In this document: piece after piece, positions 16,548 through 24,965 of the stretch | Numbering within the stretch: position 1 is the first letter of the stretch | How the letters are laid out: the number at the start of each line of letters is the position of its first letter | Made by a program: the position numbers and the translations under genes | The notes under the pieces: generated by a model | Told to the model about the DNA's origin: nothing | What the model saw: only the letters and a program-made list of their open reading frames with translations | Database searches by the model: none | From: Streptomyces montanisoli | GTDB lineage: Bacteria > Actinomycetota > Actinomycetes > Streptomycetales > Streptomycetaceae | Reading direction: 5' to 3' | Length of the DNA: 64,000 nt | NCBI RefSeq assembly: GCF_017813245.1 | Contig: NZ_JAGIQL010000003.1 | Span: forward strand, 55,409 to 119,408

Positions 16548-17084
16548 ATGGTCACCATCCCCGGCGCCCTCGCCGACTACATCACCGCCAGCAACCCCAC
16601 CGACCGCGCGCTCGCCGCCACCCTCGACGCCGCCCACCGCGGCCGCGGCCGAACCCTCGTCATCGAGCCCACCACCACCGACGTACTGCACACCATCAGC
16701 GCGTACGCCGAGGCGATCCTCATCAACCGCGCGCTTCACACACCCGCCGAGCGCCGCGCCGCCCGCGCGTGGATCGACCGCGCCGGCCACGCTCCCGCCC
16801 CGTACTGCGCCTTCCATGGCGCCCGCTGCGACGGCGACCCGCGCCACCCGCACCACTTCCCCGACGTGCAGCTCGCGCCCGCCGCGCCGACCATCTGCCC
16901 CGACTTCGTCACCCTCGACCCCGCCGACCTGATCGCCGACGAGCTGCGCACCGCCGCCCAACTGGTCACCGAGGCCGAGGCCACCGAGGGCACGTGGCGC
17001 GGCGAGTGGATCGGCGAGCAGCCCACCGACGGCCTGTTCGCCGTCGACCTCGACGCCGACCAGGGCGCCCTCTTCCGCGACTGA
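16548..17084 (+). CDS. Hypothetical protein, 178 residues
   Basis: ATG at 16548 after ACAGGGAGCAACCCCC, the recurrent early leader. Features a helical N-terminal half (YAEAILINRALHTPAERRAA), a His/Cys cluster in the middle (YCAFHGARCDGDPRHPHHF) that could bind a metal, and an acidic C terminus. No family recognised. Confidence 0.6.
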   Translation: MVTIPGALADYITASNPTDRALAATLDAAHRGRGRTLVIEPTTTDVLHTISAYAEAILINRALHTPAERRAARAWIDRAGHAPAPYCAFHGARCDGDPRHPHHFPDVQLAPAAPTICPDFVTLDPADLIADELRTAAQLVTEAEATEGTWRGEWIGEQPTDGLFAVDLDADQGALFRD

Positions 17085-17147
17085 CCAACCCACGGCCCGC
17101 CCTCACCCCGACGGCGGGCCCGACCCGTACCGACAGGAGCAACAGAG

Positions 17148-17636
17148 ATGAACGACAGGCAGCCACGCCGCGCAGCCGTCCGCGTCGCAGGGCCCTCCCT
17201 CGCCGAGTTCCGCGAGCACCTGCTCGACACTGCGCCACAGAGCCCAGCACTGGAAAACTTCATGCTGCGGGCCGTCGTCAAGGTGATTGACAGCTACAGC
17301 GCCGACCACGCCGCCGTTGAGGCCCCCCGGAGCTCCGTGCCCGGCGGCGACACCCTCGGCCGCATGAACCTGCAACCCCTCGCCCGCACGTACCGCAACG
17401 CCCAGCGCTCCCAGAGCGGGCGCCTTGACCCGCTACTCGACAAGCTCGCCGCCGACTTCGAGCTCGCCGACATTCGCACCCTGCGCCTTGCTGCCGAGGC
17501 CGCCGTCGCCGCCACCCCGCGCGCCATCAAGGCCGCCCGCGCCCGCGGCATGAAGGCGCCGCAGATCGCCGACGAGCTCGGCCTCACGCCGTCCCGCGTC
17601 TACCAGGTGTTGCGCGAGCTCGACGCCGACAAGTAG
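17148..17636 (+). CDS. HTH protein, sigma-region-4-like
   Basis: 162 residues with a C-terminal helix-turn-helix (GMKAPQIADELGLTPSRVYQ) of the type found in sigma region 4. Preceded by ACAGGAGCAAC. Near the end of the early region, it may regulate the late genes, whose terminase begins 1.2 kb downstream. That role is inferred from position only. Confidence 0.65.
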   Translation: MNDRQPRRAAVRVAGPSLAEFREHLLDTAPQSPALENFMLRAVVKVIDSYSADHAAVEAPRSSVPGGDTLGRMNLQPLARTYRNAQRSQSGRLDPLLDKLAADFELADIRTLRLAAEAAVAATPRAIKAARARGMKAPQIADELGLTPSRVYQVLRELDADK

Positions 17637-17718
17637 CCCCAGACAGCAGCGCGGGCCCGTACGCGGCGACTCCACCGCCGGACGGACCCGACTAACCACG
17701 ATCGGAGCAACCCCGACC

Positions 17719-18072
17719 ATGACCACCGCCAAGCCTACCCAGCCGCCGAAGGCCGGCGCCCGCCCCTCGATCCGCGTCGACGACCAGCTCGCCGCCGACC
17801 TCGCCGTCCTCATGTCGACCGGCGCGAACCTGTCCGACGCGATCCGTACCGCCGTCGGACAGGCCGCCGACATGTACCGCACAGCATGGGCGCAGGGCGT
17901 GTGCCCGCCCGCCACCGCGCCCGTCCTGCTCGCCTACCAGATGCAGCAGCAGCCGACAGGCAACCGGCCCGCGAGCAGCGGGTATGACCGGCCGTCCGAC
18001 GCTCGACCGACACCCCGCGGCATGGGCCGCCGTCTGCCCGCCCCGCCCGTCGGCCGCATCCTGCACCCGTAG
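17719..18072 (+). CDS. Ribbon-helix-helix-like DNA-binding protein
   Basis: 117 residues. The segment ARPSIRVDDQLAADLAVLMS followed by NLSDAIRTAVGQAADMY fits the strand-helix-helix pattern of CopG/Arc regulators. The C-terminal half is proline- and arginine-rich and unstructured. Last gene before the first of two twin terminators, so the end of the early transcript. Confidence 0.6.
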   Translation: MTTAKPTQPPKAGARPSIRVDDQLAADLAVLMSTGANLSDAIRTAVGQAADMYRTAWAQGVCPPATAPVLLAYQMQQQPTGNRPASSGYDRPSDARPTPRGMGRRLPAPPVGRILHP

Positions 18073-18228
18073 CCGACACCGCGCCCCGCCCGTCCGACGA
18101 GCGGGGCGCCGCCGTCCGACAGGCCGCCGCGAGCGTGCCCGGACGCACGGCCGCCCGTGCCCGCGCGAGTTGCGCCGTGATCGTTCCGTGACCTAATGTG
18201 GGCCGCGTCTTCGGCGTGCCCGGAAACG

Positions 18229-18263
18229 AACGCCCCGCCAGCGCACCGCGCCTGCGGGGCGTT
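18229..18263 (+). terminator. Terminator ending the early region
   Basis: AACGCCCCGC (18229-18238) and GCGGGGCGTT (18254-18263) form a perfect 10-bp stem with a 15-base loop followed by TTC. Its stem is the same as that of the second terminator at 18758-18792. The pair frames the lipoprotein gene. Confidence 0.75.
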
Positions 18264-18340
18264 TCATATCCACCCGGAACTATCACACCCGTTTCACACG
18301 TCCCCCTTATGAGCCACTTACTCAACCGTGGGGGGACCAC

Positions 18341-18736
18341 ATGAAGCACCGCGCCACCGCCGCAGCACTCGCCGCCGTCGCCGCCCTGGCAGCGCTCACC
18401 GCATGCAGCAGCAGCAGCGACGACAGCAAGCCCGCCGCCAACGTTCCCGCGTACAAGATCACGCACCAGGACACGAGCGGCAATCAGCGGACCGTCACCG
18501 TCGAGGTCACCTCGACCAAGGACCTGCGCGCCGTGTTCGACGACGTGACCGGCAAGCTCACCGACGACGCCGGGTGGTTCGTGGAGATCAACTGTGCGAC
18601 TGGGGCCACGAAGGGCGCCGACAACCGCCTCGCCAACGGGCGTAAGGCCGTCGGCAGCATCGGCGCCGCCGCAACGGGCCTCGATGACGGTAAGACCGCA
18701 TACGAGGCCAACAAGGGCCGCACCTGCCCCGCGTAG
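18341..18736 (+). CDS. Prophage lipoprotein (moron-type gene)
   Basis: 131 residues. Signal peptide with basic start and hydrophobic core (AALAAVAALAALTAC) and a lipobox LTAC, so the Cys at about residue 24 would be lipidated and the protein anchored outside the membrane. The mature part has a Ser/Asp linker and a small domain (AYKITHQDTSGNQRTVTVEV ... FVEINCATGATKGADN) with two later Cys that could form a disulfide. It stands alone between twin terminators, preceded by GGGGGG at the ribosome site. This fits a lysogenic-conversion or superinfection-exclusion gene expressed from the prophage; the activity itself is inferred. Confidence 0.85.
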   Translation: MKHRATAAALAAVAALAALTACSSSSDDSKPAANVPAYKITHQDTSGNQRTVTVEVTSTKDLRAVFDDVTGKLTDDAGWFVEINCATGATKGADNRLANGRKAVGSIGAAATGLDDGKTAYEANKGRTCPA

Positions 18737-18757
18737 CGCCGCCCCCACCGACCATCC

Positions 18758-18792
18758 GAACGCCCCGCCGGCGCATCCGCCGCGGGGCGTTC
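18758..18792 (+). terminator. Terminator after the lipoprotein gene, twin of 18229-18263
   Basis: GAACGCCCCGC (18758-18768) pairs perfectly with GCGGGGCGTTC (18782-18792) around a 13-base loop. The stem sequence is the same as the terminator before the lipoprotein gene, so the two may be a duplication that came with this gene. The terminase small subunit gene starts 22 bases later. Confidence 0.75.
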
Positions 18793-18813
18793 CGTATGCC
18801 CGGAGGTGACGCC

Positions 18814-19332
18814 GTGCCGCGCCCGATCACTGACCAGGACCGCGAGCAGGTGCGCACCCTTCACGCGCAGGGCAAGAGCCGCAACGAGATTGCCCGCGAG
18901 CTCAAGCGGTCCCCCTCGACCGTGTCGAAGATCGCCCGCGCCCTCGACCTCACCTTTGACCGCGCGGGCGAGGTCGCCGTCGCCACCGAGGTACGCCGCG
19001 CCGACCTCGCCGCCCGCCGCGCCACGCTCGCGCTCGGTCTACAGGGCGACGCCGAGCAGCTGCGCGCGCAGCTATTCGCCCCGTGCACCGTCGGCGAGTT
19101 CGCCGGCCGCGAGGGCGACTGGCACACGGCTGACCTCGACCGGCCCAGGTTCGGCGACCAACGGCAGATCATCGGTTCCGTACAGACCGCCGTGTCCACC
19201 TCCCTGCGCCTCGCGCCCGCCGAGGGCGGCGAAGGCGCCGAGCAGGTCCGCAGCATGCTCGGAGCGCTCGGCGAGGCACTGACGCAGGCCGCCGCCGACG
19301 ACCCCGACGACGGAGGCGCCGACGGGGGGTGA
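18814..19332 (+). CDS. terS: Terminase small subunit
   Basis: 172 residues from GTG 18814 with GGAGGTG just upstream. The N-terminal HTH (RTLHAQGKSRNEIARELKRS then STVSKIARAL) is typical of DNA-recognition subunits of packaging motors. A helical oligomerisation region follows and the acidic C terminus ends DDPDDGGADGG. Four bases after its stop comes the large subunit, which fixes the role. Confidence 0.85.
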   Translation: MPRPITDQDREQVRTLHAQGKSRNEIARELKRSPSTVSKIARALDLTFDRAGEVAVATEVRRADLAARRATLALGLQGDAEQLRAQLFAPCTVGEFAGREGDWHTADLDRPRFGDQRQIIGSVQTAVSTSLRLAPAEGGEGAEQVRSMLGALGEALTQAAADDPDDGGADGG

Positions 19333-19335
19333 GCA

Positions 19336-20625
19336 GTGCTCAACCTCGATGCCCTGCCCCTGTCACGCAAGCAGCTGCGATCGGTCGGCCAGGCCACCGC
19401 GCGCGTGAACCTGTGGCACGGGTCGGTCCGGTCCGGCAAGACGATCGCCTCGCTACTGGCGTTCGTGATCGCCGTCGCGACCGCGGGCCCATCCGGACTG
19501 ATCATCATCTGTGGCAGGTCGCTACAAACGATCGAGCGGAACGTGTTCGAACCGCTCACCGACGCCGCACTGTTCGGGCCCCTCGCCCGGCACGTGCACC
19601 ACACCCGCGGCGCCACCACGGCAACGATCCTTGGCCGCACCGTGCACCTGATCGGCGCTGCCGACACCCGCGCCGAAGGACGGTTGCGCGGCCTCACGGC
19701 GCAGCTCGCGTACGTCGACGAGGCAACCCTCGTACCCGAGGGATTCTGGACGCAGCTACTCGCCCGACTCAGCGTGCCGGGCGCGCGCCTGTTCGCCACC
19801 ACGAACCCCGACAGCCCCCGGCATTGGCTGAAAGTCGGGTACCTCGACCGCGCGGGCGAGCTGAACCTCCGCGCCTGGCACTTCCGCCTCGCCGACAATC
19901 CGAGCCTGTCGCCCGAGTACATCGCCGACCTCACGGCCGAGTACGTCGGCCTGTGGCGCCGCCGCATGATCGATGGCGCGTGGGTCGTCGCCGAGGGCGC
20001 CATCTACGACATGTGGGATGAGGGCGCGCACGTCGTCGACGAGCTGCCGGACATGCGCCGGCACTGGCTCGGTATCGACTACGGCACCACGAACCCCTTT
20101 GCCGCGGTCCTGCTCGGCGAGGGCATCGACGGCCGCCTGTACGTGTGCGGCGAGTGGCGGCACGAGGCGCGCACCACGCACCGCAGCATGACCGACGCGC
20201 AGTACTCCGCGGCCGTGCGCGCGTGGCTCGCCGCCTACCAGCCCCCGGGCGCCAGCCCGGCCGTACCCGCGGGCGTGGCGCCCGAGTGGACGTTCGTTGA
20301 CCCGTCGGCCGCGTCGTTCAGTACGCAGCTGTGGGCGGACGGACACGCCGGGATCGCCCGTGCCACCAACGACGTTGCCGACGGCATCCGCAGCGTTTCC
20401 AGCATGCTCGCCGCCGGCCGCCTACTCGTACACCGCAGCTGCGAGGGACTGCTCACCGAGCTCCCCGGCTACAGCTGGGACCCCAAGGCCACCGACCGCG
20501 GCGAAGACGCGCCACTCAAGGTCGACGACCACTCGGCCGACGCCCTGCGCTACGTCGTGCACTCGACCGCGCACGAGTGGCGGCACCTGCTCACCCCGTC
20601 GCGCCCGGAGGAGGACACAGAATGA
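19336..20625 (+). CDS. terL: Terminase large subunit (Terminase_3 / PBSX type)
   Basis: 429 residues, GTG start. Walker A is GSVRSGKT (residues 29-36) and Walker B is LAYVDEA (about 124-130), forming the ATPase that drives DNA translocation. The RNase H-like nuclease domain shows WLGIDYG (Asp near 248) and the final acidic cluster DDHSADALRY. Length and motif spacing fit the PBSX/SPP1 group. Its stop overlaps the portal start. Confidence 0.95.
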   Translation: MLNLDALPLSRKQLRSVGQATARVNLWHGSVRSGKTIASLLAFVIAVATAGPSGLIIICGRSLQTIERNVFEPLTDAALFGPLARHVHHTRGATTATILGRTVHLIGAADTRAEGRLRGLTAQLAYVDEATLVPEGFWTQLLARLSVPGARLFATTNPDSPRHWLKVGYLDRAGELNLRAWHFRLADNPSLSPEYIADLTAEYVGLWRRRMIDGAWVVAEGAIYDMWDEGAHVVDELPDMRRHWLGIDYGTTNPFAAVLLGEGIDGRLYVCGEWRHEARTTHRSMTDAQYSAAVRAWLAAYQPPGASPAVPAGVAPEWTFVDPSAASFSTQLWADGHAGIARATNDVADGIRSVSSMLAAGRLLVHRSCEGLLTELPGYSWDPKATDRGEDAPLKVDDHSADALRYVVHSTAHEWRHLLTPSRPEEDTE

Positions 20626-22103
20626 GCCTGCCCACCGATGGCGCCCAGTGGCCGCCGCCGAGCTGGTCGCGCACCTACCGCGAGATGCGCCTCGACGACG
20701 CGTGGTACAGCGGCGACCGGCACCGCCTCGCCCGCATCTACGGCCACCACACGGAGGCCCGCGAGCGCCGGAAGCTCTGGGGACGCCGCTCCGAGCACCA
20801 CCACCGCAAGCGGGAACCGCGCCTGCACGTTCCACTGCCGGGCGACATCGCCCGCACGTCGGCCGATCTCCTGTTCGCCGACATGCCCACAATCCGCGTC
20901 GAGGACACGACGACGCAGACTCGCCTAGAGCAGCTGCTCGACGAGGGCATGGCGCAAGAGATGCTGCTCGGCGCGGCGGAGCAGGCCGCTGCCCTGTCGG
21001 GCGTGTTCCTACGCGTCACCTACGACCGCGACCTCGTATCGCGTGCGCTGCTTACCGTCATGCAGCCCGACGCCGCCCTGCCGGAATTCCGTTTCGGCAT
21101 GCTGCGCGCCGTCAACTTCTGGCGCGAGCTCGACGGCTCGACGGATCACACCGTGTGGCGGCACATCGAACGCCACGAGCCCGGCCGCGTCGTGCACGCC
21201 CTGTACGAGGGCACCCCGGACAACATCGGCCGGCGCGTGCCACTCACCGAGCACCCCGACACCGCCGACCTCGCCAAGCAGGTCACCCGCGCGGACGACG
21301 GCGAGTCGGTCATCGCTACCGGTATCACGCAGCTCACGGCCGCGTACGTGCCGAACATGCTCCCGAACCGGCTGCACCGATCCAGCCCCGTCGGCCGCTC
21401 CGACTACCAGGGCGTACACGACCTGTTCGACGCGCTCGACGAGACGTGGACCAGTTGGATGCGCGATATCCGCCTCGCCCGCGCGCGGCTGATAGTGCCC
21501 GACGGCTACCTGCGCAGTGACGGCCCCGGCAACGGCGCATCATTTGACGAGGACCGCGAGGTCTGGTCAGCGCTCAAGATCCCGCCAACCGAGGGCGCCG
21601 GTATCACGCTCGCTCAGTTCGCTATCCGCGTCGCCGAGCACCAGAGCACCGCGGAAGCGATCACCCGCGAGGCCGTGCAGACCGCCGGGTACGACGCGCA
21701 GGCATTCGGCCTCGACGGCGACGGCCAGCCCGTCACCGCGACCGAGGTAGACGCCCGCACCGCGCGCAGCATGGTCACACGCAAGAAGAAGGCCGGGTAC
21801 TGGAGGCGCGCCCTCGCCGACATGCTGCACGTCCTGTTGCTGGTCGACAGTGCGCAGTTCACACCCGGACTCAAGCCGGAGCGTCCGCGCGTCGAGTTCG
21901 GCAACGGCGTGGCCGACAGCGAGCAGCAGACGGCAACCACGCTCGACCTACTCAACCGGGCGGGCGCCGTCAGCACCGCGACGAAGGTCAAGACCCTGCA
22001 CCCGGATTGGGACGACACCGCCACACAAGCGGAGGTCGCCGCCATCCTCGCCGAGACCGGCGCAGGCGCGCCGGCCGATCCCGTCGGCACGTTCCCCATG
22101 TGA
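20622..22103 (+). CDS. Portal protein
   Basis: 493 residues, ATG overlapping the terL stop. Sequence features of SPP1/gp6-like portals: YREMRLDDAWYSGDRHRLAR at the start, the clip/stem region (ADLLFADMPTIRVED), and a C-terminal part with TATEVDARTARSMVTRKKKA before HVLLLVDSAQF. Forms the dodecameric vertex ring through which DNA is packaged. Position between terminase and MuF-like gene is standard. Confidence 0.92.
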   Translation: MSLPTDGAQWPPPSWSRTYREMRLDDAWYSGDRHRLARIYGHHTEARERRKLWGRRSEHHHRKREPRLHVPLPGDIARTSADLLFADMPTIRVEDTTTQTRLEQLLDEGMAQEMLLGAAEQAAALSGVFLRVTYDRDLVSRALLTVMQPDAALPEFRFGMLRAVNFWRELDGSTDHTVWRHIERHEPGRVVHALYEGTPDNIGRRVPLTEHPDTADLAKQVTRADDGESVIATGITQLTAAYVPNMLPNRLHRSSPVGRSDYQGVHDLFDALDETWTSWMRDIRLARARLIVPDGYLRSDGPGNGASFDEDREVWSALKIPPTEGAGITLAQFAIRVAEHQSTAEAITREAVQTAGYDAQAFGLDGDGQPVTATEVDARTARSMVTRKKKAGYWRRALADMLHVLLLVDSAQFTPGLKPERPRVEFGNGVADSEQQTATTLDLLNRAGAVSTATKVKTLHPDWDDTATQAEVAAILAETGAGAPADPVGTFPM

Positions 22104-22124
22104 CGCAAGGCGAGGGGGTGACCC

Positions 22125-24338
22125 GTGCCGATCCACCCGGGCATGGTCGAACCCCTCGCCGAGCGCACCCGCGACCTGTACGCCGCCGCCGAGCAGCGCC
22201 TGTTGGGCATCATCGCCCGGCAGCTCGCCGACGGCCTCGACGCCCCCGGGTGGGCCGAGCGCAAGCTCGCAGCCATACAGCCGCTCAGGCGCGCCTCACA
22301 GGCCGTCGTCGACGAGCTCGGCAAGACCGTCACGACCGAGGTACACGACGCGGTCGCCGACGCGTACAACACCGGGCACCGCGCCGCGGTCGCCGAGCTC
22401 GGCGCCCTGCCCGACAGTGCCCGCGCCCTGGTCGACGACACCACGCCGAACGCGCAGGCCGCCGACCGCCTCGCCGAGCAGGCCGTAAACGTCGTGACCT
22501 CGACACACAGCGCGATCCTGCGAACGGTCGTCGACAAGTTCCGGCAAGTCGTCGCCGAGGTGACCGCTACGCCGCTACTCGGCATTGGCACCCGCCGCCA
22601 GGCCACACAAGACGCCATGCGCCGCTTCGCCGACCAGGGCATTACCAGCTTCCGCGACAAGGCCGGCCGACGCTGGCAACTCACCTCGTACGCCGAGATG
22701 GCCGTACGAACGAGCGTCGCCCGAGCCGCCACGGAGGCGCACGCGCGCACGTTGACCGACGCCGGGGTCGACCTGGTCGTCGTGTCCAACGCACCCCGCG
22801 AGTGCCCCCTCTGCCGCCCGTGGGAAGGCCGCGTATTGACCCTCACGGGACCCGCCGGCGCCCGCACGTTCGAGGTGGAGCACGCCACTGACGACGGCCG
22901 CATGATCCCCGTGCGCGTCGCGGGCAGCCTCGACGAGGCCCGCCTCGCAGGGCTGCAACACCCCAACTGCCGGCACTCGACGAGCGCGTACACACCCGGC
23001 ATTACCCGTATCGAGCAGGCCAAGCCCGACCCCGTCGGGTACGAGGCAGGGCAGCGGCAGCGCGCCATCGAGCGGAACATCAGGAAGTACAAGCGCCGTT
23101 CCGCCGCCGCAGTCGACCCCGCAGCGAGGAAGGCCGCGAACGCAAAGGTGCGCCAGTGGCAGAAGGCGCAGCGCGACCACCTCGCCGCGCACCCCGACCT
23201 ACGGCGCAACCCGGCCCGCGAGCAGCCGGGCGCCTCCAACCTCCCGGCACCGCGCCGCGAGGCCACGCCCGAGCAGGTCGAGCAGGCCCGCGTATGGTCC
23301 GGCGACGCGCAGAGCGTTCGGGAGATGAGCGACGACCAGCTCGCCGCCGCCCTACGAACCCCGCTCGACGACCGGGCCCGCGCCCGCATCGAGGGCGAGG
23401 CCGACCGCCGCGACCTCGCGCAGCTACTCGACCGCGCCGCGCCGGGTGGGCACCTCACCGATGACCTCGCGACCCTCAGCGACAGCGAGCTCGGCCGCGT
23501 GCTCGGCCACGTCGACGACCATGACGCCCTACGCATCGCCGCCGAGCTCGACCGCCGCGACCTCGCCGCCCGGCTCCCGGGCGTGCGCGGGGACCTGGTC
23601 GGACTGTCCGACGACGAGCTCGCCGCTCGTGTCCGGCACGCCATCACGCACGGCCTCGACGACGTGCCGGAGCTCGCCGCCGAGGCGAACCGCCGCGACA
23701 TGCTCGCCCGCCTCTTCCCGGGCGGACAGCTCGCCGTGGACCTCACGGCCGCGAGCGAGGACGAGCTCGCATGGTGCATGCAGTACGCCGACGGCGACGA
23801 GATGGCCCGTATCGGCGCCGAGCTCGACCGACGCGAGCCCGTCGACATGCCTACGCCCGCCAGCAGCGGCGACACCGTCGACGATCTGCTCGCCGACCGT
23901 GACGCCCTCGCCGAGGCCATGCAGCCCGCCCCGGACCCGGAAGGATGGGGCGCCCTCGCCGACGACGAGCAGTTCGCCGCCGAGGCCGCCCGCCTCGCCC
24001 GGACCGAAGGCGAGGAACCCGAGGAGCGCCGCATCACGCGCGCCGAGGCCCGCGCCCTGTACGACGAGTACGTGTACCGGCAGTACCTCGCCGCCGAGGA
24101 CGACCTACGCGGCGTGCTACTCAACAAGAAGGCGCAGACCGCCGGGCATGATCCGGTAAGCCTGTTCAGTGGCCCGGCGCGTATCGCGCACGCGCGCGCA
24201 TCGGACGAGCTGAAAGAGTGGTGGCAGGAGCACGGGCGCATGACGCAGGCCGAGTTCATCGAGAAGGCGACCGGCCGCGAGCAGCGATGGGCCGCCGGCG
24301 CCCGCAAGAACGAGTCGGACCAACAGAACAAGAGGTGA
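22125..24338 (+). CDS. MuF-like minor head protein with four C-terminal repeats
   Basis: 737 residues, GTG start after GAGGGGGTG. The N-terminal 400 residues fit the phage minor capsid / SPP1 gp7-MuF family: helical start, YAEMAVRTSVARAATEAHAR, CPLCRPWEGRV and the late HPNCRHSTSAYTPG zinc-like cluster. Beyond it lie four related units of about 45 residues, each with SDDELxxxL then DRRDLAARL-like sequence, starting near residues 401, 451, 494 and 541. A helical tail follows and ends in charged residues. Typical members are 300-500 residues, so the repeat array is an extension. It is probably carried in the virion and may be delivered with DNA; no enzymatic motif was seen in the repeats. Confidence 0.85.
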   Translation: MPIHPGMVEPLAERTRDLYAAAEQRLLGIIARQLADGLDAPGWAERKLAAIQPLRRASQAVVDELGKTVTTEVHDAVADAYNTGHRAAVAELGALPDSARALVDDTTPNAQAADRLAEQAVNVVTSTHSAILRTVVDKFRQVVAEVTATPLLGIGTRRQATQDAMRRFADQGITSFRDKAGRRWQLTSYAEMAVRTSVARAATEAHARTLTDAGVDLVVVSNAPRECPLCRPWEGRVLTLTGPAGARTFEVEHATDDGRMIPVRVAGSLDEARLAGLQHPNCRHSTSAYTPGITRIEQAKPDPVGYEAGQRQRAIERNIRKYKRRSAAAVDPAARKAANAKVRQWQKAQRDHLAAHPDLRRNPAREQPGASNLPAPRREATPEQVEQARVWSGDAQSVREMSDDQLAAALRTPLDDRARARIEGEADRRDLAQLLDRAAPGGHLTDDLATLSDSELGRVLGHVDDHDALRIAAELDRRDLAARLPGVRGDLVGLSDDELAARVRHAITHGLDDVPELAAEANRRDMLARLFPGGQLAVDLTAASEDELAWCMQYADGDEMARIGAELDRREPVDMPTPASSGDTVDDLLADRDALAEAMQPAPDPEGWGALADDEQFAAEAARLARTEGEEPEERRITRAEARALYDEYVYRQYLAAEDDLRGVLLNKKAQTAGHDPVSLFSGPARIAHARASDELKEWWQEHGRMTQAEFIEKATGREQRWAAGARKNESDQQNKR

Positions 24339-24342
24339 CCGG

Positions 24343-24513
24343 GTGGGCACACGCGAAGAGATCGTCAAGGCAGTCACAGCCGGCCGCGAGGCCGGCGACC
24401 GAGGCGACCCGCCGACTGCCTGCCCCTACCCAGGCAGCTCGACCCTGCGTACCGCGTGGATTAAAGGGTATGCCGAGCGGCGCCCCCTGGTAGAGGAGAG
24501 AGGGCGGGACTGA
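24343..24513 (+). CDS. RMF/CrpP-like small protein, 56 residues
   Basis: GTG at 24343, four bases after the MuF-like gene. The sequence has GREAGDRGDPPTACPYPG then STLRTAWIKGYAERR, the CPY ... LR-AW-KGY pattern of the ribosome modulation factor / CrpP family. In enterobacteria RMF dimerises ribosomes in stationary phase; actinobacteria generally lack it, though phages often carry such small homologues. It lies in the late operon, so it could act on host ribosomes or on another target during infection. The function is inferred from the motif only. Its stop lies within a hairpin. Confidence 0.6.
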   Translation: MGTREEIVKAVTAGREAGDRGDPPTACPYPGSSTLRTAWIKGYAERRPLVEERGRD

Positions 24514-24529
24514 TCACTCAGCCCCGCCC
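24502..24529. terminator. Two-way hairpin between convergent small genes
   Basis: GGGCGGG (24502-24508) pairs with CCCGCCC (24523-24529); after one mismatch, CTGA pairs with TCAG, leaving a TCAC loop. It overlaps the end of the RMF-like gene and faces the end of the minus-strand gene at 24533-24649, so it could terminate both transcripts. Confidence 0.5.
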
Positions 24530-24532
24530 CCG

Positions 24533-24649
24533 TTAGACGCCCGTTGACTGCCTCCGGTTGGCCCGGCGACCGTCCACGAACCTCCACACCGCAAGCGTGA
24601 TGTTGACCAACTGACCAACAACACCCAGAGCGGTTTCCAGCGTGTCCAT
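24533..24649 (-). CDS. Candidate minus-strand membrane peptide, 38 residues
   Basis: Reads MDTLETALGVVGQLVNITLA then VWRFVDGRRANRRQ: one hydrophobic helix with a basic end. It is the only leftward gene in the late operon and lies in a patch of lower GC. Longer versions starting at 24700 or 24787 are in frame. No clear ribosome site was found, so the start is uncertain. The convergent hairpin at its 3' end and the 316-base gap upstream suggest an independent unit. Confidence 0.35.
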   Translation of the reverse strand: MDTLETALGVVGQLVNITLAVWRFVDGRRANRRQSTGV

Positions 24650-24965
24650 GTGAGTGATCCATCTGTGGCGGGGACAGCCCACACCCTTGTGGTGTGGAGC
24701 CATGACCGCACACTTGGCTCGCTTCACATTCACAGAGTGATCACATGAGACGCTGAAATGATATGCGGCTTGCCTGATCTGCCGCATGAGAACGAGTCAA
24801 TTCGCAAACATCTGGTGGGCCCGCCCCGGCGGGCCCTTTCGCATGCCCGCACAACGGCCGCCAGGCGCGGCCCGCAGGCGTGCAGGGCGCCGCCTGGAGC
24901 GGCCCCGACCCGTACGACCCACGCCCGCCAGGAGCGGGCCCCAACAGCCCCAGGAGGGCGCACCC
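24650..24965. other. 316-base non-coding gap of lower GC before the scaffold gene
   Basis: No convincing plus-strand gene is seen here. It holds a 7-bp inverted repeat (ATGCGGC at 24763-24769 and GCCGCAT at 24781-24787), a GGGCCCGCC hairpin, and AT-richer sequence than its neighbours. The most likely content is the promoter and leader of the small minus-strand gene and a re-start site for late transcription. Confidence 0.5.
24817..24836 (+). terminator. GC hairpin followed by TTT
   Basis: GGGCCCGCC and GGCGGGCCC form a perfect 9-bp stem around two C residues, followed by TTTC. It would terminate or attenuate transcription coming from the packaging genes before the scaffold and capsid genes. 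A partial terminator here could set relative expression of head proteins. Confidence 0.6.

Noticed and set aside
18170..18199. Promoter TTGCGC-18-TAATGT for the lipoprotein gene
   Set aside because: A strong terminator lies directly after the predicted start, so it would not reach the lipoprotein gene, and the -10 match is weak.
21614..24352. A 912-codon minus-strand frame across portal and MuF-like genes
   Set aside because: Low-complexity Ser/Arg/Ala shadow of two clear phage genes.
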